The position numbers and the translations under genes were made by a program. 64,000 nt of DNA, taken from positions 1,984,001 through 2,048,000 of the forward strand of contig NZ_CP054587.1 in assembly GCF_002025255.2 (NCBI RefSeq), read 5' to 3'. How positions within the stretch are numbered: position 1 is the stretch's first letter; the number at the start of each line of letters is the position of its first letter. Under the pieces are notes generated by a model. That model saw only the letters and a list, made by a program, of their open reading frames with translations. It was not told the origin of the DNA and did not search any database. This DNA is from Halolamina sp. CBA1230. Lineage in GTDB: Archaea > Halobacteriota > Halobacteria > Halobacteriales > Haloferacaceae. Below, in pieces: positions 25,129 to 32,931 of the stretch.

Positions 25129-26193
25129 CTACCGATCGTCCAGTTGTTTCTCGAGTACGTGCACGTGCCGCGTCAGCGACCCGTGGACCCGTCGCTCGAA
25201 GCGGTCCGTGACCCGCCACTCCGTCGCCGAGACGGCCTCCCGCCAGTCGCGGTCGGCCATCAGCACACAGGTCACGCTCCCACTACTCACCCGCGCCGCC
25301 TCCGCGAGCGCCCCCTCGACCAAGTCCTCCAAGCGGTGCGTCGCGATCTTCGACTGCCGGCCGTACGGCGCGTCGAACACCACGCCGTCGACGACATCCT
25401 CACGCAGCGGCAGTGCGGTCGCGTCCGCCCGTGCGACCGCGGTGTCGACACCCTCGACCAGCGCCTCCAGGTTCTCCCGCGTCCCGCGGACCATCTTCCA
25501 CTGCGCGTCAGTGCCGAGCAGATCCGCGCCGACGAGCCCGGCCTCGAGCAGCGTGCCGCCGGTGCCGCACATGGGGTCGAGGATCCGTCGGCCGGACGCC
25601 GCACCCGCGATGTTCACGAGCGCCCGAGCGTCCATCGGCGCCATGCTCCCGGGCTGGAAGAACGGGCGATCGGTGGGTCGGCGCTCACCGAAGTCGCGTT
25701 CTGACTCGCAGTCGAGCCAGCCCAGTACGCAGACGCCGTCGCCCGCGGGAACCTGCCCCTGCTCGGCAGCCGTGGCGTCACTGTCCGGATCGTCCAGTCC
25801 GTCCTCGGCGGAGAACAGCGCCCGGAGCTCGTGATCCGGGTCATCGAGATCCACCGCGAACCCGCGGTCGACGAGCACGCCGCCGAGCCGGCGCTCCGCG
25901 TCGCTCGTGCTCACGCCCGTGAGTCCGCGCACGTCGCGAGCCCGCACCGCGACCGTGCCCTCGCGGTCGATCGCGGCGGCGTCGAGCGCGGTCGCGGCGG
26001 CGTCGACGCTCGCCGCGCTCCGGGCCACCAGCTCGTCGGCGGCGTGGGTGTACGCCAGACCGCGGAGGCGGTCGCGGTCGACGTGGCCCGCGCGGGCGAG
26101 GCCGGGGGCGAGGATCTCGACGCCGGCGGCGGCCGCTTCCGCCTCCCGGGCCGCGAACGCGTCGTCCTCGCCGGCGAGTTCGAGACAGTACAC
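25129..26193 (-). CDS. tRNA (guanine-N2-)-methyltransferase, TrmG10 type
   Basis: The 354-residue enzyme has an N-terminal THUMP-like region and a C-terminal Rossmann methyltransferase. Motif I is DPMCGTGGTLLEAG, and the catalytic motif IV is DAPYGRQSK (D-x-P-Y-G class that methylates exocyclic N2 of guanine). The archaeal relative modifies G10 of tRNA. Start chosen: GTG at 26193 (VYCLELAGEDDAF), since the family starts with this beta strand and the longer frame to 26487 is arginine-rich. It is divergent from a small membrane protein gene (89 bp). Confidence 0.88.
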   Translation of the reverse strand: MYCLELAGEDDAFAAREAEAAAAGVEILAPGLARAGHVDRDRLRGLAYTHAADELVARSAASVDAAATALDAAAIDREGTVAVRARDVRGLTGVSTSDAERRLGGVLVDRGFAVDLDDPDHELRALFSAEDGLDDPDSDATAAEQGQVPAGDGVCVLGWLDCESERDFGERRPTDRPFFQPGSMAPMDARALVNIAGAASGRRILDPMCGTGGTLLEAGLVGADLLGTDAQWKMVRGTRENLEALVEGVDTAVARADATALPLREDVVDGVVFDAPYGRQSKIATHRLEDLVEGALAEAARVSSGSVTCVLMADRDWREAVSATEWRVTDRFERRVHGSLTRHVHVLEKQLDDR

Positions 26194-26282
26194 GCGCCGA
26201 GGTGGGTCGGGGGTGGGAAAGAGGCTGGCGTTCCGCCGGAGCAGCCCCGCCGCTTTTGCCCCGGGCCGTTGACGCCCCAACC

Positions 26283-26477
26283 ATGGAGAGCTCCCGTTCC
26301 TTCGAAGCCCACCTCCGCTCGCTCCGCTCGGTGCTCGCCGCGCTCGTCTTCGCGGTGATGGCCGCGCCACACCTCGACGCCGGGTTCGCGGTGCTGTTCC
26401 TCGCCGTCGCGGTGCTGTTGGTGCTCTACTCGTTCGTCCCGACCGCGCGGGTCGCCCTGCGCAGCTTCGGGGCGTAG
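26283..26477 (+). CDS. Small two-span membrane protein
   Basis: A 64-residue protein with two hydrophobic helices (RSVLAALVFAVMAAPHLDAG and FAVLFLAVAVLLVLYSFV) joined by a short loop, and charged ends. No known family function can be assigned; composition and start spacing support a real gene. Confidence 0.6.
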   Translation: MESSRSFEAHLRSLRSVLAALVFAVMAAPHLDAGFAVLFLAVAVLLVLYSFVPTARVALRSFGA

Positions 26478-26564
26478 CCACTGCCACGGCCGACAGTACA
26501 CGTCGGGGCTTTCGCGGCGGGCGAAAAGAGGCTGCCGCTCCGGGGCTGATCCGGCAGCTTAGTA

Positions 26565-26978
26565 ATGACTTCGGCTAAGACGAACAGCATGTCCCGTTCT
26601 TCCCCAAGTCGACGGAAGTTCCTGTTGTCCACGGTCGGTGTTCTGGCTACTGGCGGATGCCTCGAGGGAACAGGCACCGAGACACGACCGGACGCGGTGG
26701 GGATTCAAATCGACAATAACACATCCGCCAGCCGTCAGGTTACCGTCTCAGCGACGAACTCGGAGGTTGAGTTCGAAAAAGAGTATGAAGTGCCAGCCGG
26801 TGAGAGGATTGTAGACGAGGGAGTGTTGCCCACCGGGATGTACGAGGTGGTTGTCGAAGTGGAAGGGGTCGGAAAGGAGACCGAAGAGTGGTACATGAAC
26901 GGTTGTAAAACGAACAACATTATCGCAATGTTCAGTGAGAATGGGATCTCTATCGGCGCCACCTGCTACGACGATTGA
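26565..26978 (+). CDS. Tat-exported lipoprotein of unknown function
   Basis: The 137-residue product has a twin-arginine signal (SRRKFLLSTVGVLATGGC) ending in a lipobox, LATGGC, so it is likely exported folded and lipid-anchored. The mature domain has a beta-rich pattern (VTVSATNSEVEF, YEVVVEVEGVGK) and two further cysteines (NGC and ATCYDD) that could form a disulfide. The base composition is clearly AT-richer than its neighbours, with Asn/Thr-rich protein, which suggests relatively recent acquisition. Start could be the ATG at 26565 or 26589; the second gives a more compact signal peptide. Confidence 0.75.
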   Translation: MTSAKTNSMSRSSPSRRKFLLSTVGVLATGGCLEGTGTETRPDAVGIQIDNNTSASRQVTVSATNSEVEFEKEYEVPAGERIVDEGVLPTGMYEVVVEVEGVGKETEEWYMNGCKTNNIIAMFSENGISIGATCYDD

Positions 26979-27054
26979 GCCGAACCGACGGGCCGTCACC
27001 CCGGCTCGACGCCGCCGGCCCCGCGCGGGGTTCCAGCCCGCCGACCCACCAACC

Positions 27055-27084
27055 TATTTAAACCTCACAGTCAACCTTGAAGCG
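27055..27084 (+). promoter_or_regulatory. tbp promoter, leaderless-type
   Basis: TATTTAAA (27055-27062) is a strong TATA box centred about 27 bp before the ATG at 27085, predicting a leaderless message. Confidence 0.6.
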
Positions 27085-27645
27085 ATGACCGATCCCAAGG
27101 AGACGATCACCATCGAGAACGTCGTTGCCTCGACGGGCATCGGCCAGGAGCTCGACCTGCAGAGCGTCGCGATGGATCTGGAGGGCGCCGACTACGACCC
27201 CGAACAGTTCCCAGGCCTCGTCTACCGCACGCAGGAGCCCAAATCCGCCGCGCTGATCTTCCGCTCGGGAAAGATCGTCTGTACCGGCGCGAAGTCGACC
27301 GACGACGTCCACGAGAGCCTCCACATCGTCTTCGACAAGCTCCGTGATCTGAGCATTCCGATCGAGGACGACCCCGAGATCACCGTCCAGAACATCGTCA
27401 CCAGCGCCGACCTCGGCGAGAGCCTGAACCTCAACGCCATCGCGATCGGTCTGGGGCTGGAGAGCATCGAGTACGAGCCAGAGCAGTTCCCCGGCCTCGT
27501 CTACCGGCTGGAGGAGCCCGACGTCGTCGCGCTGCTGTTCGGCTCGGGGAAGCTCGTCATCACCGGCGGCAAACAGCCCGACGACGCCGCCGAGGCCGTC
27601 GACGTGATCACCGAGCGCCTCGACGAGCTCGGTCTGCTGGACTGA
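27085..27645 (+). CDS. tbp: TATA-box-binding protein
   Basis: This 186-residue protein is the general factor that bends TATA DNA. Two direct repeats of the TBP saddle are plain: IENVVASTGIGQELDLQSVA...YDPEQFPGLVYR...IFRSGKIVCTGAK and VQNIVTSADLGESLNLNAIA...YEPEQFPGLVYR...LFGSGKLVITGGK. Length is standard. It pairs functionally with TFB at 1195-2169. Haloarchaea may have more than one TBP; which paralogue this is cannot be judged here. The next gene starts 6 bp after its stop. Confidence 0.98.
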   Translation: MTDPKETITIENVVASTGIGQELDLQSVAMDLEGADYDPEQFPGLVYRTQEPKSAALIFRSGKIVCTGAKSTDDVHESLHIVFDKLRDLSIPIEDDPEITVQNIVTSADLGESLNLNAIAIGLGLESIEYEPEQFPGLVYRLEEPDVVALLFGSGKLVITGGKQPDDAAEAVDVITERLDELGLLD

Positions 27646-27651
27646 GCGGCC

Positions 27652-28044
27652 GTGCTGCTCTCCTTGGACGCCGCCGCGATCCAGGCCGCGCCGTTGCAGG
27701 CGACGACGGTCTCGGTGGTCGCGACGTGGCTGCTGTTCGCTGCCTTCCTCTCCTTCACCGCGTTCATCGCTGCACGCAACCTGCTGGGCGACGTGTCGCT
27801 GCGCCGGCACGCGTTCGTCGGGCCGCCGATCGCCGCGATCGCCTTCCTCGCCGCGACGTTCGAGTTCTCGCCGGCGCTCGCGCTCGCGGCCGCGCTGGCC
27901 GTCGACGCCGTCGCCTTCCGCTACATCCACGATCTGGACCGGCGGCTGCTCGTCGCGGTCGTCGTCATCCACTTCACCGTGAGCGTGCTCCTCGGCGCGA
28001 TCCTGTTCAGCCTGATCGCGCTGATCGGCTCCGCGCCGGTGTAG
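27652..28044 (+). CDS. Four-span membrane protein downstream of tbp
   Basis: The 130-residue protein starts with GTG 6 bp after the tbp stop and has about four hydrophobic helices (VSVVATWLLFAAFLSFTAFI, HAFVGPPIAAIAFLAATF, LALAAALAVDAVAF, LLVAVVVIHFTVSVLLGAIL). It resembles an uncharacterised haloarchaeal membrane family. Tight spacing suggests co-transcription with tbp, but no functional link is known. Confidence 0.75.
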   Translation: MLLSLDAAAIQAAPLQATTVSVVATWLLFAAFLSFTAFIAARNLLGDVSLRRHAFVGPPIAAIAFLAATFEFSPALALAAALAVDAVAFRYIHDLDRRLLVAVVVIHFTVSVLLGAILFSLIALIGSAPV

Positions 28045-28119
28045 TCGGGAGCCTCGCTCCTCGTCCTCCGCCGGCGATGGAACGACGGCTTAACGCCCCC
28101 GGCCCCACCACTGCCGGGC

Positions 28120-29421
28120 ATGAACACGCTCCGCGTCGCGAACGGTCGCGTGCTCCGCCCCGACCACTCGATCACCGAGTCGGACGTGCTGATCGACCAG
28201 TCGACCGGCACCGTCGAGACGGTCGCTGCGCCGGACGAGATCGGCGCTTCGGCCGACGAAACACTCGATGCGGAGGGAGGGCTCGTGATCCCCGGTCTCG
28301 TCAACGCCCACGGCCACGCCGCGATGACGCTCCTCCGGGGCTACGCCGACGACAAGCCGCTCGACGCGTGGCTCCAGGAGGACATCTGGCCCGTCGAGGG
28401 TGAACTCACGGCCGAGGACATCCGGATCGGCACCGAACTCGCGGCAGTGGAGATGATCCGCAGCGGGACGACCGGCTTCGTCGACATGTACTTCGAGGAG
28501 CCCCACGTCGCCGGCGTCGCCGAGGCGGCCGGCCTGCGCGCGCTGCTGGGCCACGGGTTCGTCTCGGTCGGCAAGTCCGACGAGGACGCCCGCGAGGACA
28601 TGGAGAAGAGCGTCAACTTCGCCGAGCAGTACGACGGTCTCGCCGGCGGGCTGATCTCGACGGCGGTGATGCCCCACTCGCTGACGACCGTGAACGAGGC
28701 ACTCCTCCGCGAGGCGGTCGAGCGCGCCCGCGAGGCGGATCTCCCGGTCCACCTCCACGCCAACGAGACTGCGGACGAGGTGGACCCGATCGTCGACGAT
28801 CGGGAGGTCCGTCCGCTGGAGTACGCCGAGGAGGTGGGCCTCCTCGAAGACGGCGACTTCCTCGCCCACTGCGTCCACGTCGACGACGCGGAGATCGACC
28901 GACTCGCCGATAGCGGGGCGGCGGCGGTCCACTGTCCGGCGTCGAACGCCAAACTGGCCTCCGGGATCGCGCCCGTGGCGGAGATGCTCGACGCGGGCGT
29001 GACCGTCGGGCTGGGCACCGACGGCGCGGCGTCGAACAACGACCTCGACATGTTCGACGAGATCCGCGACGCCGCGATGCTGGGCAAACTCGGCGCCGAC
29101 GACGCCGCGGCGGTGCCGGCGAGCGCGGCGGTCCGCATGGCCACCGAGGGGTCGGCGGCGGCGCTTGGGTTCGACTCCGGCCGGATCGAGGCGGGCGCGA
29201 ACGCGGATCTGGCGGTGCTGGACCTCGATGCGTCGCACCTGACGCCCCAGCACGATCTGGTCAGCCACCTCGCGTATTCAGCGGGGGGCAGCGACGTTCG
29301 TCATACGGTGTGTGACGGCGAGGTGCTGATGGAGGACCGGGAGATTCAGACGCTGGATGCGGAGGCGGTGGTCGAGCGGGCAGATGAGCAGGCCGAGGAG
29401 CTGGTGGCGCGGGTGGAGTAG
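28120..29421 (+). CDS. 5-methylthioadenosine/S-adenosylhomocysteine deaminase-type amidohydrolase
   Basis: The 433-residue amidohydrolase has metal-binding signatures NAHGHAAMTLLRGYADD (HxH), HLHANETADEV, the later His in HCVHVDD, and the Asp in GLGTDGAASNNDLDMFDEI. These place it in the ATZ/TRZ group next to MTA/SAH deaminases. Its location 0.8 kb upstream of the SAH hydrolase gene supports a role in recycling S-adenosylhomocysteine. Related cyclic-amine deaminases cannot be excluded. Confidence 0.85.
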   Translation: MNTLRVANGRVLRPDHSITESDVLIDQSTGTVETVAAPDEIGASADETLDAEGGLVIPGLVNAHGHAAMTLLRGYADDKPLDAWLQEDIWPVEGELTAEDIRIGTELAAVEMIRSGTTGFVDMYFEEPHVAGVAEAAGLRALLGHGFVSVGKSDEDAREDMEKSVNFAEQYDGLAGGLISTAVMPHSLTTVNEALLREAVERAREADLPVHLHANETADEVDPIVDDREVRPLEYAEEVGLLEDGDFLAHCVHVDDAEIDRLADSGAAAVHCPASNAKLASGIAPVAEMLDAGVTVGLGTDGAASNNDLDMFDEIRDAAMLGKLGADDAAAVPASAAVRMATEGSAAALGFDSGRIEAGANADLAVLDLDASHLTPQHDLVSHLAYSAGGSDVRHTVCDGEVLMEDREIQTLDAEAVVERADEQAEELVARVE

Positions 29422-29475
29422 GTCCGAAGGTGGATATCGACGGGAGTGTGTTCGATGGAACGGGACGACGGTTCG

Positions 29476-29814
29476 CTAGGCGATGTTGTAGAACGCGTAC
29501 AACACGACGAGGCTCCAGAGGAACACGCCGGACCCGTAGCAGAGGTAGACGAGACTGGAGGACGTAGAGGTCACCCCACGCGGCAGGACACCTGTGTCGT
29601 CGACCCCTACTTCAGCCCCGTCCGCGGTTTCGACGCCGCCGACGCCCGACGGCCCCGTGGCTCCGACGCCGAGAACGACGAGTAAGAGCCCGCCGGCTGC
29701 CGAAAAGAGGACGAAGAACCCCGAATCCGTCGCGAGATGTACTGCCCCAACGGTGAGTGGACCGAGGAGACACGTATAGAGCAGGAACGGCCTCCAGAGC
29801 GCCTTGAGGTTCAT
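29476..29814 (-). CDS. Hypothetical membrane protein
   Basis: A 112-residue protein with four hydrophobic stretches (FLLYTCLLGPLTVGAVHLA, GFFVLFSAAGGLLLVVLGVG, and a C-terminal pair ending VFLWSLVVLYAFYNIA) and an acidic central loop. No family is recognised. It lies alone, antisense to its neighbours, between the SAH deaminase and the tandem repeat. Acidic loop composition supports coding; evidence is otherwise limited. Confidence 0.55.
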   Translation of the reverse strand: MNLKALWRPFLLYTCLLGPLTVGAVHLATDSGFFVLFSAAGGLLLVVLGVGATGPSGVGGVETADGAEVGVDDTGVLPRGVTSTSSSLVYLCYGSGVFLWSLVVLYAFYNIA

Positions 29815-29908
29815 GTGTACCAGCCGTACCGGGACGTTTCGTCAGTGGTCGTATATCTTTTGGGGCAGAATCGCCCGTCGCCGCGTGGGGGTTCCGAGTG
29901 GCGCGGCT

Positions 29909-30125
29909 GACCGTCGCCCAGTTTCACCTTCGGACCGGCACGGTTGACCGTCACCGTGCCGGACCTTCGTCGGTCCCGGCCGACCGTCGCCGTGCCGGAC
30001 CTTCGTCGGTCCCGGCCGACCGTCGCCGTGCCGGACCTTCGTCGGTCCCGGCCGACCGTCGCCGTGCCGGACCTTCGTCGGTCCCGGCCGACCGTCGCCG
30101 GGACCACTTTCGGAACGGTGCGACT
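29909..30125. repeat. 36-bp tandem repeat array upstream of the SAH hydrolase gene
   Basis: Four near-identical 36-bp units start at 29946, 29982, 30018 and 30054 (GACCGTCGCCGTGCCGGACC then TTCGTCGGTCCCGGCC); the first differs by one base. A degenerate unit precedes them (29909-29945) and another follows (30090-30125), so the array decays at both edges. Each unit contains a hairpin GCCGG-ACC/GGTCCCGGC around TTCGTC with one bulge. The period is a multiple of three, but the frames read through it have low-complexity basic or Pro/Arg composition, so it is probably non-coding. It ends 61 bp before the ahcY start. Confidence 0.85.
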
Positions 30126-30185
30126 GAACGCCGTCGCACCGTACCTTTCGACACCGTTTTGCGCCCACTCACGAAACTAACAGCC

Positions 30186-31469
30186 ATGAGTTCCTACGAG
30201 CGCGTCACCGCGCACGTCGAGGACGTCGACGCCCTCCGCGAGGAGGGGCGCCGGAAGATGGACTGGGCGCTCCAGCACATGCCCATCTGCCGGTCGCTCC
30301 GCGAGGAGTTCGCCGACGAAAAACCCCTGACTGGCGAGACGATCGGGATGGCGATGCACGTCGAGGCCAAAACCGCCATCCTCGTCGAGACGCTCGCCAT
30401 CGGCGGCGCCGAAGTGGCGGTCACGGGCTGTAACCCCCTCTCGACCCACGACGACGTGAGCGTCGCGCTGGACGACGTGGAGAACGTCACCTCCTACGCG
30501 GTGCGGGGCGTCGACGACGACGAGTACTACGCTGCGATCGAGTCCGTCATCGACCACGAGCCGACGATCACGGTCGACGACGGCGCGGACATGGTGTTCC
30601 GCATCCACCAGGAGCACCCCGAACTGATCGACTCCATCGTCGGCGGCGCCGAGGAGACGACCACGGGCGTCCACCGACTGCGCGCGATGGACGACGACGG
30701 CGAACTGAAGTACCCGATGTTCGCGGTGAACGACACGCCGATGAAGCGGCTGTTCGACAACGTCCACGGCACGGGCGAGTCGGCGCTGTCGGCCATCGCC
30801 ATGACCACCAACCTCTCGTGGGCCGGCAAGACCGTCGTCGTCGCGGGCTACGGCTACTGCGGCAAGGGCGTCGCTTCCAAGGCGGCCGGGCAGGACGCGA
30901 ACGTCGTCGTCTGTGAGGTCGAACCCCGCAAGGCGCTGGAGGCGCACATGGAGGGGTACGACGTGCTGCCGATGGAAGAGGCCGCGAAGGAGGGCGACGT
31001 GTTCGTCACCACCACCGGGAACAAGAACGTGATCACCCGGGAGCACTTCGAGGAGATGGGGGACGGCGCCGTCCTCGCCAACGCGGGCCACTTCGACGTG
31101 GAGATCAACCTCGACCACCTCGCGGATCTGGCGGTCGACCGCTACGAGGCCCGCGACGGCGTCGAGTCGTTCGAGATGGCGGACGGCCGCCGGCTGAACG
31201 TACTCGCGGAGGGTCGGTTGGTGAATCTGGCTGCACCTGTCGGGCTCGGCCATCCTGTCGAGGTGATGGACCAGTCCTTCGGGATTCAGGCGGTCTGTGT
31301 CCGAGAGATCGTCGAGAACGGCGACGAGTACGAGGCCGGTGTGTACGAGGTGCCGGACGAACTGGACAAGGAGATCGCGGAGGTGAAGCTGGCGGCTGAT
31401 GGCGTGGAGTTCGACAGCCTGAGCGACGAGCAGCGCGAGTACATGGACTCGTGGCAGCACGGGACGTGA
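30186..31469 (+). CDS. ahcY: S-adenosylhomocysteine hydrolase (adenosylhomocysteinase)
   Basis: The 427-residue NAD-dependent enzyme splits SAH to homocysteine and adenosine (or acts in the reverse sense). Hallmarks are the substrate region MGMAMHVEAKTAILVETL-like (GETIGMAMHVEAKTA), YPMFAVNDTPMKRLFDN, the NAD-binding GYGYCGKGVASKA, and the C-terminal LAAPVGLGHPVEVMDQSF. The ATG at 30186 begins MSSYERVTAHVED. The tandem 36-bp repeat lies in its upstream region. Together with the upstream SAH deaminase it forms a methyl-cycle neighbourhood. Confidence 0.96.
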   Translation: MSSYERVTAHVEDVDALREEGRRKMDWALQHMPICRSLREEFADEKPLTGETIGMAMHVEAKTAILVETLAIGGAEVAVTGCNPLSTHDDVSVALDDVENVTSYAVRGVDDDEYYAAIESVIDHEPTITVDDGADMVFRIHQEHPELIDSIVGGAEETTTGVHRLRAMDDDGELKYPMFAVNDTPMKRLFDNVHGTGESALSAIAMTTNLSWAGKTVVVAGYGYCGKGVASKAAGQDANVVVCEVEPRKALEAHMEGYDVLPMEEAAKEGDVFVTTTGNKNVITREHFEEMGDGAVLANAGHFDVEINLDHLADLAVDRYEARDGVESFEMADGRRLNVLAEGRLVNLAAPVGLGHPVEVMDQSFGIQAVCVREIVENGDEYEAGVYEVPDELDKEIAEVKLAADGVEFDSLSDEQREYMDSWQHGT

Positions 31470-31478
31470 ATTTGGGGT

Positions 31479-31710
31479 TCTGAGGCTCGTTTTTCAGTGG
31501 TTTTGGTGGTGTCGACGGCTCTTGGATCGACGACTCTCGGACTGATGGCTCTTGGATTGGTGACTCGAACAGCAACAGCAGTTCGAGGCTAGACCACTTG
31601 TGACCGTACTGACGGTTCTGAGCCTCGTTTCGATTAGTTTTGTTGGTGTCGCCGACTCCTGGACCAATGACTCGAACAGCAACAGCAGTTCGAGGCTAGA
31701 CCACTTGCGC
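31479..31710 (+). repeat. Imperfect direct duplication upstream of copy A4
   Basis: A block beginning GAGGCTCGTTTTTCAG and ending in TGACTCGAACAGCAACAGCA / GTTCGAGGCTAGACCACTTG occurs twice: 31479-31600 and 31619-31707. The last 40 bases of each copy (31561-31600 and 31668-31707) are identical and form the left terminus of repeat A4. Short sub-repeats (GACGGCTCTTGGAT, ACTGATGGCTCTTGGAT) occur within the first copy. This suggests tandem duplication of an element end. Confidence 0.7.
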
Positions 31711-32010
31711 CGCACCGCCCCGCACAGCCCTCGGACCTCCCCAGCCGACTCACTCGCTACGCTCGCTCGTCCCTCGCGCTGACTCGCGGACGGAGCCGCG
31801 AGTGTTTCGCGCCGACCGCCACCACGGTGCTGTTGACGGTGGACGCGAGGGCTCGCCGACGGTCGGCGAGCGATGGCGAGAGCCGTGGGCTCTCGCCCGC
31901 TCTCGTTCGGTTCCCTCACGAGAACCCGTGGGGAGGATGCGGGGAAGACCATCGCGGTGCTGTGCGGTCGCGGTACAAGTGGTCATGCTTCGAGATGCTG
32001 TTGCTGTCGC
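31668..32010 (+). repeat. Family A dispersed repeat, copy A4 (complete)
   Basis: Left terminus GAACAGCAACAGCAGTTCGA...CCACTTGCGCC (31673-31714) and right terminus GTGCGGTCGCGGTACAAGTG...GATGCTGTTGCTG (31962-32010) are inverted repeats. The interior has the CCCCGCACAGCCCTCGGACC and GCTCGTCCCTCGCGCTGACT blocks, TTTCGCGCCGAC, and copy-specific hairpins GCTCGCCGAC-GGTCGGCGAGC and GGCGAGAGCC-gtg-GGCTCTCGCC. It fills most of the 650-bp gap before hjc and has no protein-like frame. Confidence 0.75.
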
Positions 32011-32119
32011 GGTTCGTGCGGTCGGAGCCAACGCCACCAGCCTTGACCAATCGTCGTCCACCCACGAAAACCACCCAGCACCGACCCCCTTTTCACCACC
32101 CCACGCCCACTCCCACGTA

Positions 32120-32674
32120 ATGCCGACGAACAAGAAAGGCGACCGGCGCGAGCGCGAGCTCGTCAACCGCCTCGACGAGGCCGGCTTCGCCGTCATGCGC
32201 GCGCCGGCGAGCGGCAGTGCGACCCAGCGCGAACTCCCGGACGTGCTCGCGGGCAACGGCGACGCGTTCTACGCGATCGAGGCCAAATCCTCCGCGGGCG
32301 ACCCCATCTACCTCACCGGCGAGGAGGTCCAGGCGCTCGTCTACTTCGCCCAGAACTTCGGCGCCAAACCCCGGATCGCCGTCCGGTTCGACCGCGAGGA
32401 CTGGTACTTCTTCCACCCGGGCGACTGCTACACCACCGACGGCGGCAACTACCGCGTGAAAAAGGAGACCGCGCTCGCCGACGGCACCGACATGGCCGAA
32501 CTCGTCGGCGACACCGAGAAAGTCACGCTCGAGGAGGCGACCGAGCGCGGCACTGCAACGGGGACCGACGGGAGTGACGACGATGACGACGCCGACGAGG
32601 GGGTCCGAAAGCTGCTTCAGGCCGTCGCGGACGGCACCATCACCGTCGACGAGGCCGCGGACGCGCTCGCCTGA
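32120..32674 (+). CDS. hjc: Holliday junction resolvase Hjc
   Basis: The 184-residue endonuclease resolves four-way DNA junctions in recombination. The PD-(D/E)XK site is E13 (RERELVNRL), D41 (ELPDVLAG) and E54-A-K56 (YAIEAKSS), in a normal Hjc fold up to about residue 125. The last 60 residues are an acidic linker ([12 protein letters not shown]) and a small helical domain ([22 protein letters not shown]), longer than crenarchaeal Hjc. The start ATG at 32120 ([13 protein letters not shown]) is the family start. Confidence 0.95.
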   Translation: MPTNKKGDRRERELVNRLDEAGFAVMRAPASGSATQRELPDVLAGNGDAFYAIEAKSSAGDPIYLTGEEVQALVYFAQNFGAKPRIAVRFDREDWYFFHPGDCYTTDGGNYRVKKETALADGTDMAELVGDTEKVTLEEATERGTATGTDGSDDDDDADEGVRKLLQAVADGTITVDEAADALA

Positions 32675-32718
32675 GCCGCATCGAAGTGCTTTAGGGTGCT
32701 CCCGGGCGACTCCGGAGT

Positions 32719-32931
32719 ATGGATATCGAGGAGGGCATGGGGCGGAAGATCGTGCTCTCGATCGTCGCCGTCGTTCTGTTCATCGTCTCGTTCGTCGTCG
32801 TCGGCACGACCTTCGGCGTCGACGGGGAACTCACCGAGACCGGCGGCCTCGCGATGCTTGGCGCGCTGGTCGGCTTCATCCTCCTCATGGGGGCGCTGGG
32901 GCTGTACTTCGCCAGCCTGAGTCAGGACTGA
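32719..32931 (+). CDS. Small two-span membrane protein
   Basis: A 70-residue protein with two hydrophobic helices (IVLSIVAVVLFIVSFVVVG and MLGALVGFILLMGALGLYFA) and an acidic N-terminus. Unknown haloarchaeal family. Its last 10 bp overlap the 3' end of priL on the other strand. Confidence 0.7.
   Translation: MDIEEGMGRKIVLSIVAVVLFIVSFVVVGTTFGVDGELTETGGLAMLGALVGFILLMGALGLYFASLSQD

Noticed and set aside
26193-26487. Longer N-terminus of the TrmG10-type methyltransferase
   Set aside because: The added 98 residues are Arg/Pro-rich and overlap the promoter and coding region of the divergent membrane protein; homology begins at the GTG at 26193.
29946-30103. Possible CRISPR array
   Set aside because: The 36-bp units follow each other without unique spacers, and no cas gene is in the window; it is a plain tandem repeat.
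31802-32119. N-terminal extension of Hjc through repeat A4
   Set aside because: The frame is open upstream of 32120 but runs through the family A repeat; Hjc homology starts at [10 protein letters not shown].
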